64,000 bases of DNA, taken from Salimicrobium album (lineage in GTDB: Bacteria > Bacillota > Bacilli > Bacillales > Halobacillaceae). The stretch is taken from contig NZ_FNOS01000001.1 of the NCBI RefSeq assembly GCF_900107115.1, forward strand, positions 124,001 to 188,000. Reading direction: 5' to 3'. Positions 52,532 through 64,000 of the stretch are shown piece after piece. Position numbers and translations under genes: made by a program. Position 1 is the stretch's first letter. Every line of letters begins with the position of its first letter. The notes under the pieces are model-generated. The model was given only the letters and a program-made list of their open reading frames with translations. It ran no database searches and was not told the DNA's origin.

Positions 52532-53471
52532 CGTTTTCACCCAGCACTTCTCCGATTTCCATCGTCTGGCCGATACCATTGATAAAAGAAGTTCCATCCA
52601 TCCGTTTTTTACCGGAAGGCTGCAGTTCTGTAATAACAACGCTGTTTCCGTCCCCGCAGACGACGACTATTCCCTCTTTTGTTTTATCCATCACTGTACC
52701 GGGAGCCTGGCTCCCGGTCTGGTCGTATTTTTGTGCAGCCCATAACTTCAGCGGTTTCCCGCCCCAGTAAGTATAGGCGACCGGCCACGGGCTCATTCCG
52801 CGTATATGCCCCCACACCACGTCACGGGGTAGGCTGAAATCGACGAGTTCTTCCCCTCTTTTAATGGTAGGAGCGAAAGTAGCTTTGGAAGCATCCTGCT
52901 CCTCTGCCTCAATGGTGCCATTTATAAGAGATGGTAAGGTTTCCGACAGCAATTCAGCGCCGGTCTGCGCCAGTTTATCATGCAGACTGCCTACATCATC
53001 TTCTTCATTCACATTTATCCTTTTCGCGGAAAGCATATCTCCTGCATCGAGTTCCGGAACCATATACATAATGGTTACACCGGTCTCTTTCCTGCCATCC
53101 ATCAGCGCATAGTGGATAGGAGCCGCTCCCCGATATTCGGGAAGAAGGGATGCATGAACATTTATCGCTCCAAGTCGCGGGTAATCGAGAAGGCTTTTCG
53201 GTAAAATCTGCCCGTACGCCGCAGTGATTATCAGATCCGGGTCATACTCCAATATTTTCTGATATTCTTTCTTCACTTTTTCGGGCTGAAACACCGGGAT
53301 ACCCGATGCTTCCGCCGCTTCTTTCAACGGTGGAGGGGTTAAAATCTTCTTTCTCCCTTTCGGCCTGTCCGGCTGTGTTACTACAAGTGAGATGTTGTAT
53401 CCTTCTTCTATAAGTCTATTCAAAACCGGAACAGAAAAATCCGGTGTTCCCATAAGTACAATGTTCGTCAT
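52524..53471 (-). CDS. fmt: Methionyl-tRNA formyltransferase
   Basis: Formylates initiator Met-tRNA using 10-formyl-THF. From ATG 53471 (GGAAGG at 8 nt) about 315 residues. The N-terminal domain has IVLMGTPDFSVPVLNRL, NVHASLLPEYRGAAPIHYAL with the catalytic Asn-His, and GVTIMYMVPELDAGDML; the C-terminal domain has RGMSPWPVAYTYWGGKPLKLW. It lies 16 nt after priA. The deformylase gene def that commonly precedes fmt is absent. Confidence 0.97.
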   Translation of the reverse strand: MTNIVLMGTPDFSVPVLNRLIEEGYNISLVVTQPDRPKGRKKILTPPPLKEAAEASGIPVFQPEKVKKEYQKILEYDPDLIITAAYGQILPKSLLDYPRLGAINVHASLLPEYRGAAPIHYALMDGRKETGVTIMYMVPELDAGDMLSAKRINVNEEDDVGSLHDKLAQTGAELLSETLPSLINGTIEAEEQDASKATFAPTIKRGEELVDFSLPRDVVWGHIRGMSPWPVAYTYWGGKPLKLWAAQKYDQTGSQAPGTVMDKTKEGIVVVCGDGNSVVITELQPSGKKRMDGTSFINGIGQTMEIGEVLGENDE

Positions 53472-53487
53472 AAAAATATCCTTCCCT

Positions 53488-55893
53488 TTACATAAGCTGG
53501 TACGGTTGAAAATCAACGATAATCTGTAAACCGTTCTGCTCTTTCATTTCGCTTTCATAGTAATTCATTATTCTCTGAACATACTTCTGCTGGTCCGGTT
53601 CTGATTTGTATTTTACCATTGTTTGATAGCGATATCTATTATTGATCCGTTCAAGCGGGGAAGGAGTCGGCCCCAGCACCTCGGCAGTCTCCGAGAGATT
53701 CTGCTTCAGATATTGAGCGATTTTTCTGGTGACTTCCTGCGCCTGGAATGTATTGGGGTGCGAAACAGTGAGCAGCGTCAGGTAATAAAAAGGAGGGTAA
53801 TGGAACATTTTTCTGTACTTCATCTCCTCCTCGTAGAACCGGTTGAAGTCATACGTACTGGCCAGCTGGATGCTGTAATGATCGGGAGTATACGTCTGAA
53901 CGACCACCTCGCCCTCTTTCTCGTGACGTCCCGCTCGACCGCTCACCTGGGTTAACAGCTGAAACGTCTTCTCGGACGCACGGAAATCCGGGAGATTTAA
54001 CAGGGAGTCTGCAGCAAGTACTCCTACAAGCGTGACGTTCCCGAAATCAAGGCCTTTGGCTATCATTTGAGTGCCGAGCAGAATGTCCGCTTCATTGTTT
54101 CCGAATTTTGTGAGCAGCTTCTCATGTGCCCCTTTTCGCCTCGTAGTATCTACGTCCATCCGAATTATTCTGGCTTCGGGGATCAGCTGTTGAAGATGCT
54201 CTTCCACTTTCTGCGTTCCCGTACCAAAATACCGGATCGTTTTACTTTCACATTCCGGACACTTCGAGGGCATCGGTTTTTCAAAAGAACAGTAGTGGCA
54301 TTTCAGACGTTCCTGATTCCTGTGATACGTCATGGAAATATCACAGTACGGACATTCAACGACGTGCCCGCAGTCCCTGCACATAACGAAAGTGGAGTAA
54401 CCCCTCCGGTTCAGGAACAATACGGACTGTTCACCCTTTTGGAGACGCTCTTCAAGTTTTGCTTTCAACGACTGGGAAAACATGGACCTGTTCCCTTCGT
54501 GCAGTTCATCTCTCATGTCGACCAGTTCCACTGTCGGCATAGCCTGTTCATTCATACGTTCAGGCAGTTCAAGAAGCCGGTAATTTCCTTTTTGTGCTCT
54601 GGCGAAGCTTTCAAGGGAAGGAGTCGCCGACCCGAGCACTACCGGGCAGCCATGTTCCGAAGCCCGCTTCAGAGCTACGTCCCTTGCATGGTATCTCGTC
54701 CGGTCTTCCTGTTTATAACTCGTTTCATGTTCCTCATCGATGATGATGAGACCGAGGTTTCTGAAAGGGGCGAAAATCGCCGAACGGGCTCCTACTACAA
54801 CCTGAACGTCCCGCCGCTGGATTTTTCGCCATTCGTCGTACTTTTCCCCGGCGGAAAGCGCACTGTGTAATACTGCCACTTTAGATCCGAATCTACCTTT
54901 GAATCGTTCCACCATCTGCGGAGTAAGTGCTATTTCCGGCACCAGCATAATCGCTTCTTCCCCACGTGCCAAAACTTCCTGGATGGACTGCATGTAAACT
55001 TCCGTCTTTCCACTTCCGGTCACACCATGCAGCAAATACACATCAGGCTTTTCATTCTTCACCGAATCCACAATCTCATCCATAGCCTGCTGCTGATATC
55101 GGGTGAGCGGGGGAGGGCTCGTACTCGTAAAGGTATGGCCTTCATAAGGGTCCCTTAAAATTTCCTGGCTGTAGGATTGCAAATACCCCTTCTTAAGGAG
55201 GGGGTTCAGTGAAGCATCCGTCGTCTTTACGAAGTTCAGTAAATCTTTTTTCGGAATAGGATCAGGGTAGTCCACAAAAAAGTCGATCAGAGCCCGCTGT
55301 TTTTTAGCCTGTGCAGGTATCTCTGCAATCAGTTCCTCTAATCTCACCGGGTCCGCTCCCGGTTCAATTACAGTGATTTTCCGTTTAGTTTCTTTACTTT
55401 TCACTTCATAACGTACATCGAGATAGCCATCATCCACCCACTTCTTTAAGTGATGATATTTGAAAGAAGATGCTTCCCATTCTTCGCTCGTAAGCACGTC
55501 ACTCCCCTGGAACAGATTTTCAAGCTCTTCGGGAAGGTGTTCTTCTATTCTCCAGATTTCTTTTTTATATTTTGCTTTCAACACCTGTGGAAGCATTACC
55601 TGGAGACAGGAAATATAGAAGCTTAGCGTCCGGGAGGCAAGCCATTTCCCCAAACGCAGAAGCTCAGGGGTAAGGACAGGAGTAACATCCAGCACTTCCT
55701 CCAGAGATTTGACTTTCTCCACGTCGGTCCTCTCTTCAAATCCTACAACGTACCCGAGTATTTTCCTCGGACCAAATGGTACAATCACCCGCATACCTAT
55801 GTCGATAACATGAGTGAATTCTTCAGGGATTAAATAGTCAAAAGGCCGGTTCGTCTGGTTCGTCGGAACGTCGACGATCACTTTAGCGATCAT
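53488..55893 (-). CDS. priA: Primosomal protein N' (replication restart helicase PriA)
   Basis: 3'-to-5' helicase that reloads the replisome at stalled forks. The 801 residues have the N-terminal DNA-binding domain (NRPFDYLIPEEF), helicase motifs I GVTGSGKTEVYMQ, II IIDEEHETSYKQEDRTRYHARDV (shown in part), III VLGSATPSLESF and VI LLTQVSGRAGR. An intact zinc module follows: CRDCGHVVECPYC ... CHYC ... CPEC. Overlaps coaBC end by 4 nt. Full length for Bacillus. Confidence 0.98.
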   Translation of the reverse strand: MIAKVIVDVPTNQTNRPFDYLIPEEFTHVIDIGMRVIVPFGPRKILGYVVGFEERTDVEKVKSLEEVLDVTPVLTPELLRLGKWLASRTLSFYISCLQVMLPQVLKAKYKKEIWRIEEHLPEELENLFQGSDVLTSEEWEASSFKYHHLKKWVDDGYLDVRYEVKSKETKRKITVIEPGADPVRLEELIAEIPAQAKKQRALIDFFVDYPDPIPKKDLLNFVKTTDASLNPLLKKGYLQSYSQEILRDPYEGHTFTSTSPPPLTRYQQQAMDEIVDSVKNEKPDVYLLHGVTGSGKTEVYMQSIQEVLARGEEAIMLVPEIALTPQMVERFKGRFGSKVAVLHSALSAGEKYDEWRKIQRRDVQVVVGARSAIFAPFRNLGLIIIDEEHETSYKQEDRTRYHARDVALKRASEHGCPVVLGSATPSLESFARAQKGNYRLLELPERMNEQAMPTVELVDMRDELHEGNRSMFSQSLKAKLEERLQKGEQSVLFLNRRGYSTFVMCRDCGHVVECPYCDISMTYHRNQERLKCHYCSFEKPMPSKCPECESKTIRYFGTGTQKVEEHLQQLIPEARIIRMDVDTTRRKGAHEKLLTKFGNNEADILLGTQMIAKGLDFGNVTLVGVLAADSLLNLPDFRASEKTFQLLTQVSGRAGRHEKEGEVVVQTYTPDHYSIQLASTYDFNRFYEEEMKYRKMFHYPPFYYLTLLTVSHPNTFQAQEVTRKIAQYLKQNLSETAEVLGPTPSPLERINNRYRYQTMVKYKSEPDQQKYVQRIMNYYESEMKEQNGLQIIVDFQPYQLM

Positions 55894-57086
55894 ACACCCT
55901 TCATCTCCTCGGCGATTCTGTAAAGGATCTCTTTCGCCGTTTCCTGTTTATCAAGAAGAGGGAGGGTCTCCTCATTCCTTTTGCTCATCCAGATAACCCG
56001 GTTCGTGTCTGCGGCGAATCCCGATCCTTCTTCGGAAACATCGTTAATTACGACAGCATCCAGGTTTTTGCTTTCCAACTTCTGTCTTCCATACTCTTTC
56101 ACCTGCTGCGTTTCTGCTGCAAATCCGACAAGGAACTGGGTTTCTTTCCGCCTCCCGAGCTCTTTTAAAATATCGGTCGTACGTTCCATGCTTACTCCTA
56201 ACGCTTCGTCTTTTTTCTTCATCTTGTGTTCGTAAGTTACGGAAGGCCGGTAATCCGCTACAGCAGCCGTTTTAATCGTCACGTCCTGCCCCGGAAAATG
56301 TTCGATTACCGATTCAAACATATCGGAGGCGGAAGTAATATCAATTCTGTTCACACCCGGAGGAGTCTCCAGGTTTACGGGTCCGCTTATAAGGGTCACT
56401 TCAGCTCCCATCTCGGCGGCCTGCCCTGCAAGAGCGAAGCCCATCTTACCGGTGGAAGGATTGGAAAAGAAACGCACCGGATCGATTTTTTCCCTTGTGG
56501 GTCCTGCCGTAATAAGAATTCTCTTTCCCTGTAATACTTTCGTCCTTTTCATTTCATTCTCGAGTACGGTTATAATCGTTTCAGGTTCCTCAAGCCTCCC
56601 TTTGCCTACGTATCCGCAGGCGAGATAGCCGTCCCCCGGTTCTATGAATTTGAATCCGAAGCTGTTCAGCTTCTTAAGGTTGGAGATGACCGAGGGATGC
56701 TGGTACATGTGCACGTTCATGGCCGGGGCTATATAAACGGGAGCTTCCGTTGCCAGCAAGGTCGTCGTGAGCATATCATCAGCGATGCCGTTCGCAAGTT
56801 TTCCGATAAGGTTGGCAGTAGCAGGAGCCAGCATAAACAGGTCAGCCCAGTCAGCCAGGTCTACGTGCTGCACTCCTTCCGGGTCCTGTTCATCAAAAGT
56901 GTCATCGTACACAGGCTGTCTCGACAACGCCTGAAAAGTGGAGGCACCGACAAAGTTTTTAGCGTGATCCGTCATGATCACTTTCACGACTGCCCCCTGC
57001 TGCGTTAGCTTACTTGTAAGCGAAGCTGCTTTGTAGGCGGCGATTCCGCCTGAAACCCCAAGTACTATCTTCTTATTCTCAAGCAT
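55890..57086 (-). CDS. coaBC: Bifunctional phosphopantothenoylcysteine decarboxylase / phosphopantothenate-cysteine ligase
   Basis: Coenzyme A pathway enzyme (also Dfp). About 398 residues from ATG 57086, with GAGGAGGG upstream. The N-terminal flavin decarboxylase (CoaC) has LGVSGGIAAYKAASL, APATANLIGKLANGIADDML and PAMNVHMYQHPS, with ACGYVGKGRL-type catalytic Cys. The C-terminal ligase (CoaB) has ITAGPTREKIDPVRFFSNPSTGKMG (in parts) and KTAAVADYRP. Lies between rpoZ and priA as in B. subtilis. Confidence 0.97.
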   Translation of the reverse strand: MLENKKIVLGVSGGIAAYKAASLTSKLTQQGAVVKVIMTDHAKNFVGASTFQALSRQPVYDDTFDEQDPEGVQHVDLADWADLFMLAPATANLIGKLANGIADDMLTTTLLATEAPVYIAPAMNVHMYQHPSVISNLKKLNSFGFKFIEPGDGYLACGYVGKGRLEEPETIITVLENEMKRTKVLQGKRILITAGPTREKIDPVRFFSNPSTGKMGFALAGQAAEMGAEVTLISGPVNLETPPGVNRIDITSASDMFESVIEHFPGQDVTIKTAAVADYRPSVTYEHKMKKKDEALGVSMERTTDILKELGRRKETQFLVGFAAETQQVKEYGRQKLESKNLDAVVINDVSEEGSGFAADTNRVIWMSKRNEETLPLLDKQETAKEILYRIAEEMKGV

Positions 57087-57128
57087 AAACGGTCCCTCCT
57101 CAGGTAAATGGAATCCTCTGCTATAAAC

Positions 57129-57155
57129 AAGAGCCGCGCTGTCCACGCGGCTCTT
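57129..57155 (-). terminator. Hairpin between rpoZ and coaBC (partial terminator)
   Basis: AAGAGCCGCG (57129-57138) pairs perfectly with CGCGGCTCTT (57146-57155) around CTGTCCA. The minus-strand tail is GTTTATAG, a poor U tract, so readthrough into coaBC is likely. Confidence 0.45.
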
Positions 57156-57166
57156 TCCTGAAACTA

Positions 57167-58288
<1,122 letters not shown>

Positions 58289-58452
58289 ATCCGTATCCTC
58301 CCAACAACTTTTGACTAACACTATATTACCCTCATTATAGGCGATTCCAAGCGTTTTCCTCAAGTGATACGCCGGATAATTTAGATGCTTTTCGTTTTAT
58401 ATTCCACAACCATGCAGTATAGTGTAACAAAATTTTTCGGTTTGTGCGATAC

Positions 58453-58483
58453 TTGAACGTACGTTTGTGTTCCGTGCTATACT
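58453..58483 (+). promoter_or_regulatory. Possible promoter for rqcH
   Basis: TATACT (58478-58483) lies 22 nt before the rqcH ATG; TTGAAC (58453-58458) is at a long 19-nt spacing. A near mirror image (TATACT on the minus strand, ~58413-58420) could serve remA. Both are weak calls. Confidence 0.35.
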
Positions 58484-58504
58484 GTGACAAGAGGTGAAGA
58501 CATT

Positions 58505-60244
58505 ATGGCATTCGACGGAATCGTAACACGCGCAACGGTTCATGAACTGAACGAAACATTGCAGACAGGAAGAATCACTAAAATATATCAGCCTACGGAA
58601 ACAGAACTCGTATTTCAGGTGAGAAAAGACAGGACTAACCATTCGTTACTCGTCTCCGCTCACTCTGTTTACTCGAGGTTCCATCTGACGGAAGACTCGT
58701 ACCACAATCCTAAGCAGCCCCCTATGTTCTGTATGCTCCTTAGAAAGCATCTTGTAGGAGGTTTTCTTGAACGGGTCGAACAGATAGAGAACGAACGGAT
58801 TGTACACATGCAAATTCGAACGAAAAACGAAATAGGCGACGAGACACTTAAAACGGTAATTATAGAAATCATGGGCAAGCATTCGAACGTAATGCTCGTG
58901 GACCGGGAAGGCGGACACATTCTTGACAGTATCAAACACCTGCCGCCAGCCCAGAATACGTACAGGACCATTATGCCCGGACAACCTTACATCGCACCGC
59001 CCGGGCAGGGGAAAATTTCTCCCCTGAACCTCGATGGAGAGGATATCGTGCGTAAACTGGACTTCAATTCAGGGAAGATGGACCGGCAGCTTCTGAATAT
59101 CGTCATGGGCTTCTCCCCTGTCATTACAAAGGAAGTCGTTTACAGAGCCGGTCTCGGAAACGTATCCGGCTTCAGTGAAGCTTACGATTCATTAAAAGAG
59201 CTGATCACGTCCCATTCCTATACACCTGCTGTTTACGACGGGGAGAAAGAAACTTTTCACGTTCTGCCACTTGAACACTTGAATGCCGAGCGCACGGTTT
59301 ATACCTCTGTCAGCAAAATGCTGGATGCTTATTATTCCGGAAAAGCGGAACGGGACCGGGTGAAGCAGCAGGCAGGGGATCTGCACAGATTCCTTAAAAA
59401 TGAAATCGACAAAAACCACCGCAAAATTAAAAAGCATGAAGAAACGTTGAAAAAATCAGAGGCTTCCGAGGATTATCAGAAATTGGGAGAGCTTCTTACA
59501 GCTCACATGCACATGGTTAAAAACGGAGACGCCGAGGTGACGGTAACGGACTATTACAAAGAAGACCAGCCGGATCTCGTCATCGACCTGAACCCTAATA
59601 AAACGGCGAGTCAAAACGCCCAGAACTTTTTCCAGACATATCAGAAACTGAAAAACTCTAAAATATACGTCGAAAAGGAAATCAGGAAAACAGAAGGAGA
59701 AATCGAGTATCTGGAAAGACTCCTTCAACAGGTGGAAGCCGCAAGAACCCAGGACGTGGAAGAAATCAGGGAGGAATTGCGGGACGAAGGTTATATGAAA
59801 AAACGTGTGAACACCGGAAAAAGAAAAAACAAAAAACAGAAACCTTCGCCGGAGAAGTATACTGCTTCCGATGGCACAGAACTGTACGTAGGGCGAAACA
59901 ATCTGCAAAATGAGTATGTAACCAGCAAACTCGCTAATAAAGAAGATATCTGGCTGCACGCAAAAGATATCCCCGGGTCTCACGTCGTCATTAAAGACAA
60001 CGACCCCACAGAGGAAACCCTTACGGAAGCAGCTCAGCTGGCAGCTTACTTCAGTAAGTACTCGGCTTCTTCTTCCGTCCCTGTAGATTACACGAAAATC
60101 AAGTATGTAAAAAAACCTTCCGGGGCTAAACCGGGATTTGTGACGTATGATCGGCAGAAAACCCTGTTCGTCACTCCGGAAGAAAAATCGATCAGACAAC
60201 TGCGACGTAACGCTGAAACCGAAAATCGGTCAACCGGACAGTAA
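58505..60244 (+). CDS. rqcH: Rqc2-family ribosome quality control protein RqcH (YloA, FbpA-like)
   Basis: NEMF/Rqc2 homologue that binds stalled 50S-nascent-chain complexes and adds C-terminal Ala tails; also described as a fibronectin-binding protein. 579 residues from ATG 58505 (AGAGGTGAAG upstream). The NFACT-N domain starts MAFDGIVTRATVHELNETL, with HSNVMLVDREG. A long coiled coil spans about 290-440. The NFACT-R domain has SDGTELYVGRNNLQNEYV and DIWLHAKDIPGSHVVIK, followed by PSGAKPGFVTYDRQKTLFV. It stands alone on the plus strand between pyrE and remA. Confidence 0.96.
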   Translation: MAFDGIVTRATVHELNETLQTGRITKIYQPTETELVFQVRKDRTNHSLLVSAHSVYSRFHLTEDSYHNPKQPPMFCMLLRKHLVGGFLERVEQIENERIVHMQIRTKNEIGDETLKTVIIEIMGKHSNVMLVDREGGHILDSIKHLPPAQNTYRTIMPGQPYIAPPGQGKISPLNLDGEDIVRKLDFNSGKMDRQLLNIVMGFSPVITKEVVYRAGLGNVSGFSEAYDSLKELITSHSYTPAVYDGEKETFHVLPLEHLNAERTVYTSVSKMLDAYYSGKAERDRVKQQAGDLHRFLKNEIDKNHRKIKKHEETLKKSEASEDYQKLGELLTAHMHMVKNGDAEVTVTDYYKEDQPDLVIDLNPNKTASQNAQNFFQTYQKLKNSKIYVEKEIRKTEGEIEYLERLLQQVEAARTQDVEEIREELRDEGYMKKRVNTGKRKNKKQKPSPEKYTASDGTELYVGRNNLQNEYVTSKLANKEDIWLHAKDIPGSHVVIKDNDPTEETLTEAAQLAAYFSKYSASSSVPVDYTKIKYVKKPSGAKPGFVTYDRQKTLFVTPEEKSIRQLRRNAETENRSTGQ

Positions 60245-60278
60245 GAAGATAAGATTCTGATAAGTAAAAAACTCATAC

Positions 60279-60324
60279 AGGCCCGGCAGCTCAGGAGATA
60301 TTCTCCGGTTCTGCCGGGCCTTTT
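60279..60324 (+). terminator. Rho-independent terminator of rqcH
   Basis: AGGCCCGGCAG (60279-60289) and CTGCCGGGCCT (60311-60321) form an 11-bp GC-rich stem with a 21-nt loop able to fold again (GGAGA/TCTCC), then TTTTC. On the other strand six T lie 8 nt from the stem, so it may also end pyrE transcripts. Confidence 0.85.
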
Positions 60325-60353
60325 CTGTCATTGCAAAGAGCAGCTTCCGGAAC

Positions 60354-60963
60354 TTACGTGCCCTTTTTCTCCTTCATCGAACTCCGCCAATTTTCCAAAA
60401 CTCTTTTATTTTCTTCATTCAGATTCAAAGTATCGACCAGTTCCGAATAAGTGAGTAAAGAGCTGAAAGAAAGATCTCCCTCACCGAATGCATCTGCTGA
60501 TTGTGGCAGTTCGTATGTAAATATACTTAAAACTTCCTTCACTTGGGCTCCGGTATCTTTCAATGCTTCTGCAGCCTTCACCGCCGAACCCCCGGTGGAA
60601 ATGAGATCTTCGATTACGACGACCCTCTGTCCCGCGGTAATCTCTCCCTCAATAAGATTTTCTTTTCCATGCTTCTTTTTGGACCCTCGCACATACACCA
60701 TCGGCAGCCCGAGTTCTTCAGCCAGCCAGGCTGCGTGAGGGATGCCTGCCGTGGCACATCCAGCAATCACATCCACTTCCCCAGGCAGTTCTTTGATTCT
60801 GGCTGCAAACTGCCTGCATATTTCCTTTCTGACGGATGGGTAAGAAATTGTAAGACGGTTATCACAATATATCGGGGATTCAATACCGGAGGTCCACGTG
60901 AAAAATTCAGCGGTGTTAATTTGAATAGCCCCGATTTCCATTAATGCCTCTGCTAACTTCACT

Positions 60964-60971
<8 letters not shown>
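60354..60971 (-). CDS. pyrE: Orotate phosphoribosyltransferase
   Basis: Attaches orotate to PRPP in pyrimidine synthesis. The 205 residues contain TAEFFTWTSGIESPIYCDNR, IAGCATAGIPHAAWLAEEL, PMVYVRGSKKKHGKENLIEG and the PRPP loop RVVVIEDLISTGGSAVKAAE (20 residues, whole motif). Last gene of the pyr operon; overlaps pyrF by 8 nt. Length typical. Confidence 0.97.
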
Positions 60972-63263
<2,292 letters not shown>

Positions 63264-63277
<14 letters not shown>

Positions 63278-64000
63278 TTGTTACCACCCCCCTTCGATTT
63301 GATAACGGCCTTGAGGTAAGGCTCATGGATTTCAATACATCCACAGCTGCAGACGCAGTATCCACGCTTGTAAAGCATGCTTTCCCGTATTCTACAGCTT
63401 CCCGCCGGATACGGAACCCGTCCGTATGCGCCTTCCTCTTCCTGTTCAACGTATTAATCACCATCTGCACCTTCTGTTCCCGGATAACTGCCAGGACGCC
63501 TTCGTCCTCATCCACTTTTCCTACAGTTGTAACCGGAAGATTTCTTTCTTTTAAAAACCTTGCCGTTCCGGCCGTGGCAATTAAATGAAAACCCAGATCG
63601 ACGAGTGTGGCTGCGAGCGGTTCCACTTCCTCTTTATCTTTATCCGCTACGGTCAACAGAACGCTTCCGTGTTCCGGAATCTTCATACCTGCTGCCAGCA
63701 TACCTTTGTAGAGCGCTCTTTCCAGATCTTTATCGTATCCGATCACTTCTCCCGTCGATTTCATTTCGGGCCCGAGGGTAGTGTCGACACTTCGTAATTT
63801 TTCAAAGGAAAACACAGGTACCTTTACATATATGCCTTCTCTTTCAGGCACGATTCCGGTAGAGTAGCCTTCGTCCGTAAGTCTCAAACCCGTCATCACT
63901 TTCGTAGCCAGTCCGGCCATCTGTATTCCGGTGATTTTGCTCAGGAATGGAACCGTACGGCTGGCACGCGGGTTGACTTCGAGTACGTAAACTTTCTCTT
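63264..64000 (-). CDS. carB: Carbamoyl phosphate synthase large subunit, C-terminal part (cut by window edge)
   Basis: Contains the last ~245 residues of CarB, which makes carbamoyl phosphate for UMP synthesis. The open frame runs to the window end: VYVLEVNPRASRTVPFLSK is the end of the second ATP-grasp domain, followed by ITG...MAGLATKVMTG. The MGS-like allosteric domain (SVLLTVADKDKEEVEPLA, GFHLIATAGTARFLKER, VQMVINTLNRKRKAHTDGF, RREAVEYGKACFTSVDTASA) follows. Expected order carB-pyrK-pyrD-pyrF-pyrE is B. subtilis-like (pyrAB). The operon promoter and PyrR attenuator lie outside the window. Confidence 0.96.

Noticed and set aside
59456-60199. 247-codon minus-strand open frame opposite rqcH
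   Set aside because: Lies wholly within conserved NFACT-R and coiled-coil codons of rqcH; hydrophobic low-complexity translation with no family likeness.

Overview
This window is a stretch of Bacillaceae (Firmicutes) chromosome carrying the conserved block that in Bacillus subtilis runs from the fla/che operon through codY, topA, sucCD, rpsP, smc, fab, recG, prkC and gmk to the pyr operon. Gene order, strong Shine-Dalgarno sites (GGAGG types), use of TTG/GTG starts and near-consensus sigma-A promoters all fit. Several proteins have acidic, Glu-rich tails (FtsY, FliK), which would suit a halophilic or alkaliphilic member of the family. That, and the genus, are inference. I see no insertion sequence, prophage, CRISPR array, rRNA or tRNA.

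Layout, mostly on the minus strand so that transcription runs from high to low coordinates. (1) 1-9763: proximal part of the flagellar/chemotaxis operon, flgB-flgC-fliE-fliF-fliG-fliH-fliI-fliJ-motE(ylxF)-fliK-flgD-TIGR02530 gene-flgE (cut by the window edge). (2) 10001-13910: xerC-hslV-hslU-codY, from a perfect sigma-A promoter to a strong terminator. (3) 13950-19354: topA, dprA and sucCD, each bounded by promoters or terminators. (4) 19477-26965: ylqH, ylqG, rnhB, rbgA, lepB, rplS, trmD, rimM, ylqD, khpA and rpsP (translation, ribosome assembly, secretion), with two FliK/FlhB-like genes embedded. (5) 26977-34934: ylxM-ffh, ftsY (SRP pathway), smc, a plus-strand UPF0435 gene, and rnc. (6) 35018-38649: acpP and fabG-fabD-plsX-fapR under a FapR operator. 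(7) 38678-45895: recG, sdaAA-sdaAB, a plus-strand purine-type permease, fakA-like yloV and the Asp23-family gene yloU. (8) 46005-58288: plus-strand rpmB, then the long operon remA-gmk-rpoZ-coaBC-priA-fmt-rsmB-prpC-prkC-rsgA-rpe-thiN. (9) 58505-64000: plus-strand rqcH and the distal pyr operon carB(partial)-pyrK-pyrD-pyrF-pyrE.

The main interest lies in departures from the conserved layout. trmFO, def, rlmN, spoVM and the yicC-family gene yloC are all missing from their usual places. A permease and a UPF0435 gene have been inserted on the opposite strand. RbgA has a changed G4 motif, HslV has an N-terminus lacking the B. subtilis-type serine, FtsY has a long acidic extension, and FliK contains an internal repeat. 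I did not find a convincing wholly new system; the closest to uncharted ground are the YlqG/YlqH pair and the short permease leader.
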